This document shows positions 44,670 to 54,537 of a DNA stretch of 64,000 nt, piece by piece; positions within the stretch are counted from its first letter, which is position 1; each line of letters starts with the position of its first letter. The notes under the pieces were generated by a model. That model searched no databases. It saw only the letters and a program-made list of their open reading frames with translations, and was not told the origin of the DNA. Made by a program: the position numbers and the translations under genes. Source of the stretch: Lacipirellula parvula (GTDB lineage: Bacteria > Planctomycetota > Planctomycetia > Pirellulales > Lacipirellulaceae); contig NZ_AP021861.1 of assembly GCF_009177095.1 (NCBI RefSeq), positions 3,702,501 through 3,766,500 on the forward strand. The letters are read 5' to 3'.

Positions 44670-46127
44670 ATGCCATCGAAGTACTTGCTGGCGATCGCGC
44701 TCGGCCTCCTCTGCTTCGCTCCCCGCGCCGGCGCCGGCGCCGACGACGCCGTCGCGTCCAGCAAACCTTCGCCGCTACTCGACTACGTCAAAGCGGCCGA
44801 CCCAGCGTTCAAGTGGGAGGTCGCCAAGCAAGTCGACAGCGGCGCGACCCAAACCACCGTCATCAAGCTCACGTCGCAAACCTGGCGCACCCCTGCGGAA
44901 GTCAACCGCACGGTGTGGGAGCACTATCTCGTCGTCGTGAAGCCCGCCAAAACCACGAGCGACAAAGCGCTGTTGATCGTCGCGGGCGGCGGCAACGATC
45001 GGCCGGTTCCCGAGGATGCGAACCCGCTGATGAAGACGATCGCCCAATCGACCGGCAGCGTCGTCGCCGAACTTCGCATGGTCCCCAATCAGCCGCTCAT
45101 CTTCCACGGCGACGGCGTCCCCCGCATCGAAGACAACCTCATTGGCTACGGCTGGGCGCAGTTTCTCGAAACGGGAGACGCCACGTGGCTGCCGCGGCTG
45201 CCGATGGTGAAAAGCGTCGCCGCCGCGATGGATTGCCTCCAGCAATGGTCCGCCGAGCATGGCGACAAGCTGGAAAAGTTCGTCGTCGCCGGCGCCTCGA
45301 AGCGGGGTTGGACCACCTGGATGATTGCCGCCGTCGATCCCCGCGTCGAAGCGATCGTGCCGATCGTGATCGACGTGCTCAACCTGCGGAAGTCGATGCA
45401 GCATCACGCCGCCGCCTACGGATTCTGGGCGACTGCCGTCGGCAACTACTTCAAACACAACATTTTCCAGCGTTCGGCCCACCCGCGGATGACGCAGCTA
45501 TATGAAATCGAAGACCCGTACAACTACATCGATCGCGTCACCATTCCGAAATACATCGTCAATGCCAGCGGCGATCAATTCTTCTGTCCCGACTCGTCGC
45601 AGTTCTACTACGACGACCTCCGTGGCGAGAAACTGCTCCGTTACGTGCCGAACTCCGATCACTCGGTCGACGCCAGCCTCGACGCCGTCACGAGCATGAT
45701 GGCGTACTACCAGATGATTGTCGCCAACCGTCCGCGTCCCACCATGAACTGGACGTTTGAGGACGACGGTTCCATCCGCGTCGTGAGCGACCAACCGCCA
45801 CGCGCCGCCCGTTTGTGGCAAGCAACTAATCCCGCTGCCCGCGACTTCCGCGTCGTGAGCATTGGCAAGGCATATACGAGCACCGAGCTCACCCCCGAGG
45901 CCGATGGCTCGTACGTCGCTCGACTAGAAGCGCCGGAAAAGGGTTGGTCGGCCTCGTTCGTGGAGTTCGAGTTCGATTCAGGCGGCAGTTTTCCGCTCAA
46001 AGCCTCGACCGCAGTTAGGATCTTGTCAGATCGCTTGCCGTTCGAGGGCATCGACATGGCCACGGTTCCATACGAGCCAGACCTGTTGAAACAACAGGCG
46101 GAAGACGCCGCCGCGTCTTCCAAGTAA
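44670..46127 (+). CDS. PhoPQ-activated pathogenicity-related (PqaA-like) alpha/beta hydrolase
   Basis: I start at ATG 44670 (MPSKYLLAIALGLLCFAPRAGAGAD, a clear signal peptide), giving 485 residues; the in-frame extension contains operator site B. The fold is the PqaA/PhoPQ-regulated group of secreted alpha/beta hydrolases: LLIVAGGGNDRP, the nucleophile-elbow VVAGASKRGWTTWM (Ser in GASKRG), a conserved Asp in NASGDQFFCPDSS and His in PNSDHSVDAS. In gut and marine bacteria such proteins often neighbour polysaccharide loci and may be esterases. Here it begins a two-gene unit with the aldehyde dehydrogenase, 81 bases apart, under site B, so removal of an ester group from the polymer is a plausible role. 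Confidence 0.85.
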   Translation: MPSKYLLAIALGLLCFAPRAGAGADDAVASSKPSPLLDYVKAADPAFKWEVAKQVDSGATQTTVIKLTSQTWRTPAEVNRTVWEHYLVVVKPAKTTSDKALLIVAGGGNDRPVPEDANPLMKTIAQSTGSVVAELRMVPNQPLIFHGDGVPRIEDNLIGYGWAQFLETGDATWLPRLPMVKSVAAAMDCLQQWSAEHGDKLEKFVVAGASKRGWTTWMIAAVDPRVEAIVPIVIDVLNLRKSMQHHAAAYGFWATAVGNYFKHNIFQRSAHPRMTQLYEIEDPYNYIDRVTIPKYIVNASGDQFFCPDSSQFYYDDLRGEKLLRYVPNSDHSVDASLDAVTSMMAYYQMIVANRPRPTMNWTFEDDGSIRVVSDQPPRAARLWQATNPAARDFRVVSIGKAYTSTELTPEADGSYVARLEAPEKGWSASFVEFEFDSGGSFPLKASTAVRILSDRLPFEGIDMATVPYEPDLLKQQAEDAAASSK

Positions 46128-46208
46128 CGCCGCGTTGCCTTCACGGGCGCGGCGCCTAGCATTTCGCAATCAAGTTAGTTTGATCAATCGAGATAGGGCA
46201 GGGCGGCA

Positions 46209-47723
46209 ATGATTCGCGACATTCTCGTAGACGGCAGTTGGCGCCCTTCGTCGGGTACTGAAACGTTTCAAGCGGTCAACCCGCTCACCGGCGACACGCT
46301 GCCGGCGCAGTTCCCCATCAGCACGTGGGACGATTGCGATCGCGCGCTCACCGCCGCCGCTGCCGCCTTCGAGGTGCTGAGGGAAACGCCAGGCGATCGC
46401 ATCGCCGCTTTCTTCGATCGCTATGCCGAGTCGCTGCAAGAGCATGCCGACGAACTCGTCGCGCAAGCCCACCTGGAATCGGGCCTCCCGACAACGCCGC
46501 GGTTGCGCGACGTCGAATTGCCGCGAACCATCAACCAGCTGCGTCTCGCTGCCGAAGCGGTGCGCGACGGCGGCTGGCGGCTCCCCACGATCGACGCCGC
46601 CGCCAACATTCGCTCGTACCTGGCGCCAATCGGGCCGGTGTGCGTCTTCGGCCCCAGCAACTTTCCGTTTGCGTTCGGCGCCGTCGCGGGGGGCGATTTC
46701 GCCGCCGCCATCGCCGCGGGCAACCCCGTGATCGCGAAGGCCCACCCCCTCCACCCCGAAACAGCCCGCATGCTCGCGGTCCTCGCCGTCGAAGCGCTCC
46801 GCGACGCCGGCCTACCGAGCGCCACGGTTCAGTTGCTCTATCACCTGAAGCCAGAAGATGGCGAGCGCCTCGTTTCCGACCACCGCATCGCCGCCTCGGC
46901 CTTCACCGGCAGCAAGCCATCGGGGCTGCGACTCAAGCGCGCCGCCGACGACGCCGGCAAGCTCATCTTCTTGGAACTCTCCAGCACAAACCCCGTCGTG
47001 ATCCTCCCCGGCGTCCTCGCGGAGCGCGGCCCGCAACTCGCCACCGAGTTTTGCGACAGCGCCCTCATGGGCGGCGGCCAATTCTGCACCAATCCCGGCA
47101 TCGTCCTGCTGCTCGCGAGCGAACCGACCGAAGCCTTCATCCGCGACGTGTCGCAGCAATACCAGGCTCGCCCCGCCGGCCGACTGATGTCCGCGGGCGT
47201 CGTCGCCGCACTCAACGCCAGCGTCGCCACGCTTCGCACCGCGGGGGCCGCGCTCATCGCCGAGGGCTCCGCCGCCGATACCGCCGCGTTCACGCACGCC
47301 AACACGTTGCTGCGCGTCTCCGCCAGCGACTGGCTCGGACAACCGCAAACCTTCCAAACCGAAGCCTTCGGCAACGCCTCGCTCTTCGTCGTCGCCGCGT
47401 CGGTCGCCGAAGCGAGCGAAGTCCTGCGGGCACTCGAGGGCAACCTCACCGGCTGCATCTACTCGGCAAAAGACGGCTCCGAGGACGCCGACTACGACGC
47501 CCTCGCGCACGTCCTACGTCCCCGCGTCGGGCGGCTCCTCAACGACAAAATGCCGACCGGCGTCGCCGTCTCGCCCGCCATGAACCACGGCGGACCCTAC
47601 CCAGCCACCGGCAATCCCCACTTCACGGCGGTCGGCATCCCGGCCTCCATCCGACGGTTTACCGCGCTCCACTGCTTCGACAACGTCCGACAGCACCGCC
47701 TGCCGGCGTGCCTCCGGGACTAA
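46209..47723 (+). CDS. Aldehyde dehydrogenase, 2,5-dioxovalerate (alpha-ketoglutarate semialdehyde) type
   Basis: The 504-residue protein is a complete ALDH, with a GPSNFPFAFG nucleotide strand, FTGSKPSG, catalytic Glu in FLELSSTNPVVI and nucleophile C293 in GGGQFCTNPG. The C-terminal LNDKMPTGVAVSPAMNHGGPYPATG is characteristic of the NADP-linked KGSA dehydrogenase group. These oxidise alpha-ketoglutarate semialdehyde to 2-oxoglutarate, the final step of non-phosphorylated pentose, glucarate and galactarate pathways. The DHDPS-family enzyme at 6354 could be the dehydratase that makes the semialdehyde. It follows the PqaA-like gene and ends the sugar region. Confidence 0.88.
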   Translation: MIRDILVDGSWRPSSGTETFQAVNPLTGDTLPAQFPISTWDDCDRALTAAAAAFEVLRETPGDRIAAFFDRYAESLQEHADELVAQAHLESGLPTTPRLRDVELPRTINQLRLAAEAVRDGGWRLPTIDAAANIRSYLAPIGPVCVFGPSNFPFAFGAVAGGDFAAAIAAGNPVIAKAHPLHPETARMLAVLAVEALRDAGLPSATVQLLYHLKPEDGERLVSDHRIAASAFTGSKPSGLRLKRAADDAGKLIFLELSSTNPVVILPGVLAERGPQLATEFCDSALMGGGQFCTNPGIVLLLASEPTEAFIRDVSQQYQARPAGRLMSAGVVAALNASVATLRTAGAALIAEGSAADTAAFTHANTLLRVSASDWLGQPQTFQTEAFGNASLFVVAASVAEASEVLRALEGNLTGCIYSAKDGSEDADYDALAHVLRPRVGRLLNDKMPTGVAVSPAMNHGGPYPATGNPHFTAVGIPASIRRFTALHCFDNVRQHRLPACLRD

Positions 47724-47884
47724 ATCCGCGGCGTAAGCGGCGACGTTCGCGGCACGGATGTCGATGAAATAGCCGCCGCAGTCGCAATAGTGGCCGCTGA
47801 TCGCGTTGGAGCCTTTCGCCCGCGCGCGGTAAAATCGGGATTCGCATTCCCCTCCGCCGCGGCGTACGACGAATCCAGCTCCGC

Positions 47885-48814
47885 ATGCCCCTGCGCCAGC
47901 ACGACAGACCGAGCCTTCGCAGCGAGTCTCGCACTCGCCAGCGCGCGTTCACACTGGTCGAGCTCCTAGTCGTCATCGCCATCATTGGCGTTCTTGTCGC
48001 GCTCTTGCTGCCAGCCGTGCAAGCCGCCCGCGAAGCCAGCCGCCGTAGCCAGTGCGCCAACAACCTGCGGCAAGTCGGCCTCGCCGTCCAGTCGCACCTC
48101 GCCGCGCGGGGCTACTTCCCCCACAGCTGGCCCAATGGCGACAACGAAATCACCTGGGGCCGCAGCCTGCTTCCCTACCTGGAGCAAGGCTCGCTCGAAA
48201 AATCGTGGAACCCCGCCATCGGCATGCTCGAGGGCTCGAACCAACAAGTGATCGCCAACCCGATCTCGATCTTGAAGTGCCCCTCGGCGCCCAGCCAACC
48301 GACCTACGAAGGAACCGACAAAGGCGTCACGCGCACCTTCGGCACAAGCGACTACAAGGGGGTCGAGGGCGTCCTTGCCGACGATCCGGTTTTCGCCAGT
48401 TGGCAACGCAAAGATTGGCTCCCCGGCGTCATCGGCCGCGCGCCGGTCGAATTACGCCTAGTTACCGACGGCACGTCCCACACGGCCACCGTCGTCGAAT
48501 CGACGGGCGATCGAATCCTCTACGGCCCGCAGTTCACGCAGACGGCGGAAATTTGGTGGCACACCGACGGCGCATGGGCAGGCCGCGCGCTCGCCGGACT
48601 CGCGCCGACGAAATACGGCCCGGTGTTTGGCGTCGACCTCTGCTCGATCAACTGCTCGAACCAGTACGATGCGCCGCCTTATAGCTTCCACCCGGGCGGC
48701 GCCCAGGTGATGATTGCCGACGGCAGCATCCGCTTCCTGCAGCAGGACATGGACGTCTTCACCCTCGGCTGCCTCTTCGCGTACGACGACGAAGCAGTCA
48801 CGAGCACGCCGTAA
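47885..48814 (+). CDS. DUF1559 family pseudopilin-like secreted protein (second copy)
   Basis: The 309-residue protein has a pseudopilin leader preceded by a basic stretch (SRTRQRAFTLVELLVVIAIIGVLVALLLPAVQAAREASRR) and ends with the H-x9-DG signature in FHPGGAQVMIADGSIRF. The N-terminal 20 residues before the leader are longer than usual, and the methionine at 47885 is the only clear start. It is shorter than the copy at 2139-3230 and not close to it beyond the leader. It stands alone, followed by a family-1 palindrome. No operator was seen upstream, so it is probably outside the sugar regulon. Confidence 0.9.
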   Translation: MPLRQHDRPSLRSESRTRQRAFTLVELLVVIAIIGVLVALLLPAVQAAREASRRSQCANNLRQVGLAVQSHLAARGYFPHSWPNGDNEITWGRSLLPYLEQGSLEKSWNPAIGMLEGSNQQVIANPISILKCPSAPSQPTYEGTDKGVTRTFGTSDYKGVEGVLADDPVFASWQRKDWLPGVIGRAPVELRLVTDGTSHTATVVESTGDRILYGPQFTQTAEIWWHTDGAWAGRALAGLAPTKYGPVFGVDLCSINCSNQYDAPPYSFHPGGAQVMIADGSIRFLQQDMDVFTLGCLFAYDDEAVTSTP

Positions 48815-48816
48815 CC

Positions 48817-48908
48817 CTAGCCCCGGGCTCCGCCCGGGGGTCGCTCACCATGCCGAACCGGTTTGCCCAACGGGTTGGAAACTCACCCCCGGGCGGAGCC
48901 CGGGGCTA
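48817..48908. repeat. Family-1 nested palindrome, complete
   Basis: Arms CTAGCCCCGGGCTCC... at 48817-48841 and its complement at 48885-48908; each arm folds as CCCCGGGC-TCC-GCCCGGGG. The 43-base centre also contains a short AACCGG/CCGGTT-like stem. The element fills the space between convergent genes, which fits termination. Confidence 0.8.
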
Positions 48909-48916
48909 AGAACAAA

Positions 48917-49549
48917 TCAATCCGCCGCACGAGCCTGCGGCTGCGGCACCACCGGTTCGCGATACGACGGCGGCGTGGTGCGCGGCATGAGCGCCGGTTC
49001 AGGATGCGGGGTCTGCGGGTAACGAATCGGCGCTCCAGGTTCGACGCGCTCGGCAGATTCCTGTGACGTGATCGGCGCCGCTACTGGTCCGTAAGAAGTG
49101 AGCGGATACCCAACCGCGATCGGCGGTTGTCCATTCGCCGAGTGGAATACCTGCCCCGAAGCCGTGTCGACGATGTAGCAGCCGTGCCCGCCGATCGCTC
49201 CGTAGGCCGTCGCCTGGTACCGCCCCGCGCTGCCAGCCCCCTGGCACTGCGGGCAACCCGGCGGTACGAGCCGCTCCTCCCGCACAATTTGTTTCCGCCC
49301 GTCGGCGTCGGCGACAATCCGCTCCTCGATGAAGCGCGTCCGGATCGCGCCGATCGGCGCCGTCGGCTCTTCCGCTAGCAGCGACTTATCCGATTTCGGC
49401 AGCGACGCCTCCGGTATGAGCGGGTCGTGCGGCAGCGGCGGAACGACCTCCTTCACTTCCTCATCGGCGAAGGCGCGAAGCGTCCAATCAATCCCAGACG
49501 CAGTCCAACCGACGGCAACGCCGACGAGAAGCAAACAGAACGTTCGCAT
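48917..49549 (-). CDS. Secreted hypothetical protein, proline-rich
   Basis: An ATG at 49549 preceded by GGGAGA gives 210 residues starting with a signal peptide (MRTFCLLLVGVAVGWTASG). The middle has a CPQCQG cysteine pair (GCPQCQGAGSAGRYQ) and a C-rich turn at GGHGCYIVDTASGQVF; the C-terminal third is Pro/Ser rich and looks disordered. I recognise no family. The cysteine pair resembles zinc-ribbon knuckles found in small planctomycete envelope proteins, but only one CxxC is present. No operon partner is apparent. Confidence 0.7.
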   Translation of the reverse strand: MRTFCLLLVGVAVGWTASGIDWTLRAFADEEVKEVVPPLPHDPLIPEASLPKSDKSLLAEEPTAPIGAIRTRFIEERIVADADGRKQIVREERLVPPGCPQCQGAGSAGRYQATAYGAIGGHGCYIVDTASGQVFHSANGQPPIAVGYPLTSYGPVAAPITSQESAERVEPGAPIRYPQTPHPEPALMPRTTPPSYREPVVPQPQARAAD

Positions 49550-49674
49550 CGAAAGTCTCCCAATAGCCAAGATCTGCGATCAATGACGAGACGGCGACTG
49601 GGAGTATACTCGCGCGAGGCGCGGAGACGCAGCAGAAAAATGTTGAGAACGAAGCCCGAGTTTCGGTGCTATCG

Positions 49675-50046
49675 TTACAACGCGGCGTTCGCAAACCGCC
49701 GCCCCAATTCCGTCGCTCGAAATCGCAGCACGTCGATCCGCGCCGCATTCCCCGCCGACGGCGGTTCGATTTCGACCAGGTCGAGCGTTTGCAACTCGCT
49801 CGCCGATGCACTCACCGCCGTCATGTCGTCGGGCCGATCGTCGCTGTCGACGATATCGGTGATCGGCACCCACGTATCGTCCGGCTCCGACCCCGGCGCG
49901 ATCTCCTTGAGCGTCACGAGCGCGTGCCGACTGAGACTCTCAACCGCCCGCTGCAGCACGCTCAACTCTTGCGCACTGAACTCCCGCTTCGCACGCTCCA
50001 ACGCAGCAGCAATCGCCGCGCGATCCTTATAAGTCGTCGCACTCAT
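49675..50046 (-). CDS. Hypothetical protein
   Basis: ATG 50046 follows a GGAGG ribosome-binding site at a good distance and gives 123 residues (MSATTYKDRAAIAAALERAKREFSAQEL). The N-terminal half is helical and charged, the rest has acidic stretches (DIVDSDDRPDDMTAVSASASEL) then a strand-rich end (DLVEIEPPSAGNAARIDVLRFRATELGRRF). The C-terminal part looks like the end of a winged helix, but I do not recognise the family. There is no signal or membrane segment. Confidence 0.65.
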   Translation of the reverse strand: MSATTYKDRAAIAAALERAKREFSAQELSVLQRAVESLSRHALVTLKEIAPGSEPDDTWVPITDIVDSDDRPDDMTAVSASASELQTLDLVEIEPPSAGNAARIDVLRFRATELGRRFANAAL

Positions 50047-50132
50047 CTCGCATCGCCCTCCTGAACCCTGAACCCCGACTGCTGAACCCATCGCCCAACA
50101 GTCTCGCTCATCAGAGGCTCAACGAGCAAGAT

Positions 50133-50564
50133 TCACGCCAATTTCCGCACGGCGAGGGCCGCGACCGACGCCGTTCCCTCGTCCAGCGGCGGCGCCTCGT
50201 AGATCCGCGGCGCCTCCGCCGCCGGCCCCTCGCCGGCCCATTCGCGGATCCCTTGCAGCGTCGGCGGAATGCTGCGACCGGTGAGGCCGACGTACTCCGC
50301 CTTCACCAAAATCGTCGAATCGTCGGCGATAACGCGCAACCTGATCCGGTACTGGTGCAGCGGCAGCTGCCGACCGAACTGCCTTACGGACTGCAGCTCG
50401 GCAGGGTGGTAGATATCGAAACTCGCCCCCTCGCGCCCGTGACGCGTAACGCGAAACACGTAGCGGGGCAGATCGAGCCAAACATTGGAGGACGGCCGCT
50501 CGTCGGCGGCCGCCATCACCGAGCCGTCGAGCGGCCCGCCGGTGAAAGCGATGCGCAGAGCCAT
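50133..50564 (-). CDS. Hypothetical protein with N-terminal GGPLDG motif
   Basis: The ATG at 50564 (MALRIAFTGGPLDGSVMAAAD) gives 143 residues; the upstream in-frame part is Pro/Ser-rich and unlikely to be coding. The start GGPLDG followed by a predicted strand-rich domain ending near FDIYHPAELQ is seen in many short bacterial and phage-associated proteins of unknown function. The C-terminal half contains basic and Pro-rich stretches (IREWAGEGPAAEAPRIYEAPPL). It has no signal peptide. No function can be offered. Confidence 0.6.
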   Translation of the reverse strand: MALRIAFTGGPLDGSVMAAADERPSSNVWLDLPRYVFRVTRHGREGASFDIYHPAELQSVRQFGRQLPLHQYRIRLRVIADDSTILVKAEYVGLTGRSIPPTLQGIREWAGEGPAAEAPRIYEAPPLDEGTASVAALAVRKLA

Positions 50565-51283
50565 GATACTATCGGTGGGAGTATAGGGGTGAGGAGCAGG
50601 CAGGGGAGGGGAGCAGGAACAGGCAAGCCACGCACTACTCAATCATACGACTTACGAGTGCGTGAGAATTTATTTCGGGCGGCTGAGCGGTAAGTTTCTC
50701 GCCAAGCCGCAAAGACGCAAAGGATCGCCAAGAAAGACAAAAGACTGAACAGTGGGAATCAATTGAACCAAGAAATCAATTAATGAATTTTTCGTAACTC
50801 ACGCACTCCCCCTTTCATCTATTCTTTGCGTTTTCTTTGCGCCTTCGCGCCTTTGCGAGAGACGTCAAACACAAGTAATCAATTGAGTTAGCAGCCAGTG
50901 GAACCAGTCTAGTCGTTTCAATCGTTCCCTATGCAGAAATCGCCGTCGCGTCACTCCGACGACTTACTGTCGTCCAGCTGATCGCCAACTGCGCTCCGCT
51001 GCATCGAACACAACCAAACCGATGTGCCATCGAGCGCCAGACGATCAGGTGACGAAACCGCTTGATTCCAAACCTTCTCAGCAATTCTCTCAAATGGGGC
51101 GGCGTCCACAGCGGCCGACGAGCACCAGCAAACAGACGAGAACGTAAGTTGGCTGCGACTTCCGTGCCAAAGCCGGCGTCGTGCGATGAGGCGATTAAGC
51201 CACATCGTCGCGGCGCGAGTTGTCACGCTCAAACCGTGTAAAAGCGATCGCCGCCAGCGGCGCGCCGCGATCCCAGTGTGTCG
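50565..51283. other. 719-base gap with degenerate CGCAAAG inverted repeat
   Basis: No gene is convincing here. Around 50695-50736 and 50822-50862 stand imperfect inverted arms built from CGCAAAG-type units (CCGCAAAGACGCAAAGG on one side, CTTTGCGCCTTCGCGCC on the other), spaced by an AT-richer stretch. A 93-codon minus frame at 50951-51232 has cysteine- and serine-rich unusual composition and no ribosome-binding site, so I do not call it a gene. Confidence 0.45.
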
Positions 51284-51730
51284 TTAGCCCTCTGCTTGGC
51301 TTCGCAACTCGGCACGCACTTCCATCAGAATCCGGCCAAGCCAATTCTGCCCGCCGCCGTGTTGGCCACACCCCCAAAAATAGTCCGACGGCGCCGCCTC
51401 GATCAGTTCCGCATCGCCGGTTCCCAGCAAGAGCGCCGCGAGAGCCGGGTGCGTCGCAAACTTCTTCCGCACTGCTGTCCGCATCACCTCGACCTTCGCC
51501 GCTTCCCAATCGTCGCGCAGCGGAATCCTGCGCGAATGGCCCAGCTGCTTCGCCAGCTTCGGATTCGCCGCGCGCCGAATCGCTTCCGCATGGCCGGCGT
51601 CGCGAAACTTCATCGCCTGGAAATAATGCTCGACCGTCGGATACCAACGCCCGTCGAGCTCGACCCCGTACGGAGCAAAGTTGGAAAACTCGCCGAACGG
51701 CTCCGCCACCGAGTAGAACGCAATCGCCAT
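51284..51730 (-). CDS. NADAR family protein (YbiA-like N-glycosidase)
   Basis: The ATG at 51730 gives 148 residues beginning MAIAFYSVAEPFGEFSNFAPYGVEL. The family marks are FGEFSNF at the N-terminus, the WYPTVEHYFQAMKFRD block, and the C-terminal DYFWGCGQHGGGQNWLGRILMEVR. NADAR enzymes hydrolyse N-glycosidic bonds of riboflavin intermediates or ADP-ribose-type adducts. A longer start (GTG 51778) is possible. It is adjacent to a GNAT gene on the same strand but 138 bases away, so coexpression is uncertain. Confidence 0.9.
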   Translation of the reverse strand: MAIAFYSVAEPFGEFSNFAPYGVELDGRWYPTVEHYFQAMKFRDAGHAEAIRRAANPKLAKQLGHSRRIPLRDDWEAAKVEVMRTAVRKKFATHPALAALLLGTGDAELIEAAPSDYFWGCGQHGGGQNWLGRILMEVRAELRSQAEG

Positions 51731-51868
51731 GTTGCTCGCACCACTGCCGTCGTCGTTATCAGCCGTCGCGGCTGTCACGTCAACGACACAATTGGCGGAT
51801 GCTCGGTTCGGCGCTGAGCTGGAGACCAGAACTTGCCTAGCACGTCAGTTCGCGAGTGTGGGCGTCGC

Positions 51869-52354
51869 TCATTTCTTAAGCGTCCACAGCCACACCGGGC
51901 CATCCTCCGGGTCGACCACCTCGCCCGCGAGCGCAAACCTGTTCTTCTCCAACACCCGGCACGAAGCGTTCCGCTCCGGCAGCGTGTGCGCGATCACATT
52001 CCAGCCAGCGCCAAGTCGCTTGAGCTCGGCGGCCATCGCCGTCGCGTAGCCGCGTCCTTCGTAGGCCGGGAATGTGTAGTACGCGATCTCGACCAGCCGA
52101 TCCGCCGTCGGCCCCGCCTTGAAGCCGCACGTGCCGATCAGCTGCGCGACGGCGTCGTCGACGGCAAGATAGCACCCCCACGGCGCCGGCCGCGGTTTTG
52201 CTTTGAGAAACTCGCCGGTCTGGGCGACGACCTCCAAAATCTCCGCCGCCATCGAGCCAAGCGCAGCGTGCGCGTATGCTTCGAGCGCCACCTGCGATTC
52301 GCGCGACGCTTCAAGAAGTTGATCAGTAATTTCGACCAGACGTATTGACGGCAT
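51869..52354 (-). CDS. GNAT family N-acetyltransferase
   Basis: The 161-residue protein has the GNAT core: a mid-protein strand LVEIAYYTFPAYEGRGYATAMAAELKRL with the acetyl-CoA loop motif (EGRGYAT, of the Q/RxxGxG/A type) and a C-terminal HTLPERNASCRVLEKNRF segment typical of RimJ-like members. It has no signal and is probably cytosolic. Substrate unknown; members of this subgroup acetylate protein N-termini or small molecules. It is divergent in context from the efflux operon. Confidence 0.87.
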   Translation of the reverse strand: MPSIRLVEITDQLLEASRESQVALEAYAHAALGSMAAEILEVVAQTGEFLKAKPRPAPWGCYLAVDDAVAQLIGTCGFKAGPTADRLVEIAYYTFPAYEGRGYATAMAAELKRLGAGWNVIAHTLPERNASCRVLEKNRFALAGEVVDPEDGPVWLWTLKK

Positions 52355-52538
52355 GATTTATTATATGGGTGACAAGATTCGTAGGATGGGTGCTCGCACT
52401 CATCTCGCACGCCACCAATCTGACGCCGCTCAGCCGTTCGATCAAGCATCGAAGCGATGGCTTCGCTCTTCAAAACCAACGGAGGCGTGCAATCTCCTCT
52501 CCACGTCCAAGGTGCGTGCAAGCCCCCACCCTACGCGA

Positions 52539-53612
52539 TCATCGCCCCACGGCCGCCGTCTCGACGCGACCTTTCGACTTATCCAAGAACACGTCGATCT
52601 GCTGCCCCACGTACACCTCGCGCGGCGCCGACTCGACGGCGTAAATCACCTGCAGCACCCGCGTGTCGATCCGCTCGTTGCCGAAACCCGTCAGCGAACG
52701 CTTCGGCTCGGTAAACGGTTCGATCCTCACGAACGATAGCTTGAGCGGGTGATCGGCGTCGCCGCGGACGAAGCCTTCGCCTGGCATCCCCGGTTCGAGT
52801 CGCGGCAGATCTTGCTCGTCGATGTCGACCCGCACGTGCAGCTTCGACACGTCGCCCAGCACCACCAGCGGCTTGCCCGGCGGCGTGCCGACGTACTCGC
52901 CCGGCCGCACGTCGACCTTCAGCACCCGACCGGCAATTGGCGACCGCACCGCCAGCCGATCGATCTCGACGCGGGCTTGCGCGACTTGCGCTTCCATCCG
53001 CTCGACCTGCGCCCGCGCCACGGCGACGTCGGCCTTCCACGCCCCCGCCTTGAGCCGGGCATCCTCGGCGAGCGATTGCGTCAGCTCGGCCTGCGCCGCC
53101 TGATAAGCCTGCTCGCGCTCGACGAGCTCCTGCTCCGCCATCGCGTTCTTCGCCACGAGCGTTCGCGTGCGGTGGAGTTGATCGCGCCGCAACTCAACAT
53201 CAGCCTGAAACTTCTTCACCCGCGCCTCGCTCGGCGGCACATCCTCTTGCCGCGGCATTTGCTGCCAACGGCCAAGCGTCGCCTCCGCCTCGGCCAGCAA
53301 GCTCTTCTGCACGGCCAGCTCGGCTTGAAGTTGCCGATCGTCGAGCCGGAACAACACATCGCCCGCCGTGACCTCGGCGCCCTCGAGCACCTTCACCTCG
53401 ACGACCGTACCGGGGGTAATCGCCGCGACCTCAATGTTTTCCGAACGAGGCTCAATCAGCCCCACGCCCGCGACGACCTCAGTAAACGGCGCCCGCGACG
53501 GCTCGACCACCGGTTCGGTCTGCGGCGTCGCCTGCGACGAACTCGCCACATGCCACGCCATGTACGAAAACGCCGCGACGGCCACCAGCGGCAATCCAAA
53601 ACTGCGAACCAT
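52539..53612 (-). CDS. HlyD-family periplasmic adaptor (membrane fusion protein)
   Basis: The 357-residue protein has an N-terminal membrane anchor (RSFGLPLVAVAAFSYMAWHV), a lipoyl-like hairpin domain split around a long coiled coil (about residues 105-215, KSLLAEAEATLGRWQQ through RAQVERMEAQVAQARVEIDRL), and a beta-barrel domain starting IAGRVLKVDVRPGEYVGTPPGKPLVVL. This is the MacA/DevB-type adaptor of tripartite ABC exporters. It is the last gene of the TetR-permease-ATPase-adaptor set and is separated from the ATPase gene by a family-4 repeat. No outer-membrane TolC-like gene is in the window. Confidence 0.9.
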   Translation of the reverse strand: MVRSFGLPLVAVAAFSYMAWHVASSSQATPQTEPVVEPSRAPFTEVVAGVGLIEPRSENIEVAAITPGTVVEVKVLEGAEVTAGDVLFRLDDRQLQAELAVQKSLLAEAEATLGRWQQMPRQEDVPPSEARVKKFQADVELRRDQLHRTRTLVAKNAMAEQELVEREQAYQAAQAELTQSLAEDARLKAGAWKADVAVARAQVERMEAQVAQARVEIDRLAVRSPIAGRVLKVDVRPGEYVGTPPGKPLVVLGDVSKLHVRVDIDEQDLPRLEPGMPGEGFVRGDADHPLKLSFVRIEPFTEPKRSLTGFGNERIDTRVLQVIYAVESAPREVYVGQQIDVFLDKSKGRVETAAVGR

Positions 53613-53662
53613 GACGCACGACCTTTTACTGTTTCGAACTTAGATCAATGCAATAACTCTTG

Positions 53663-53740
53663 GGGTGCCACTGGCATCTTGCCAGTGCTGAAGTGGAAAC
53701 TCGCTCCGCACTTCTCACTGGCAAGATGCCAGTGGCGCCC
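53663..53740. repeat. Family-4 nested palindrome, copy 1
   Basis: A 78-base inverted repeat: GGGTGCCACTGGCATCTTGC... at 53663-53687 and its near-exact complement at 53716-53740, around a variable 28-base centre. It sits in the gap between the adaptor and ATPase genes of the efflux operon. The second copy (54538-54615) has the same length. Confidence 0.8.
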
Positions 53741-53782
53741 ATTGAACACCCTCTGACAATTGAAACATTCGACTTCACATTG

Positions 53783-54505
<723 letters not shown>

Positions 54506-54537
54506 ACCTGTTTCGTTCTTAGAAAGCTCTCTTAAAT

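Noticed and set aside
50951-51232. 93-codon minus-strand frame
   Set aside because: No ribosome-binding site, odd cysteine/tryptophan-rich composition and no neighbour that supports it.
52369-52538. Short plus-strand frames between the GNAT and adaptor genes
   Set aside because: Arg/Ser-rich translations without start signals; the stretch is short intergenic DNA.
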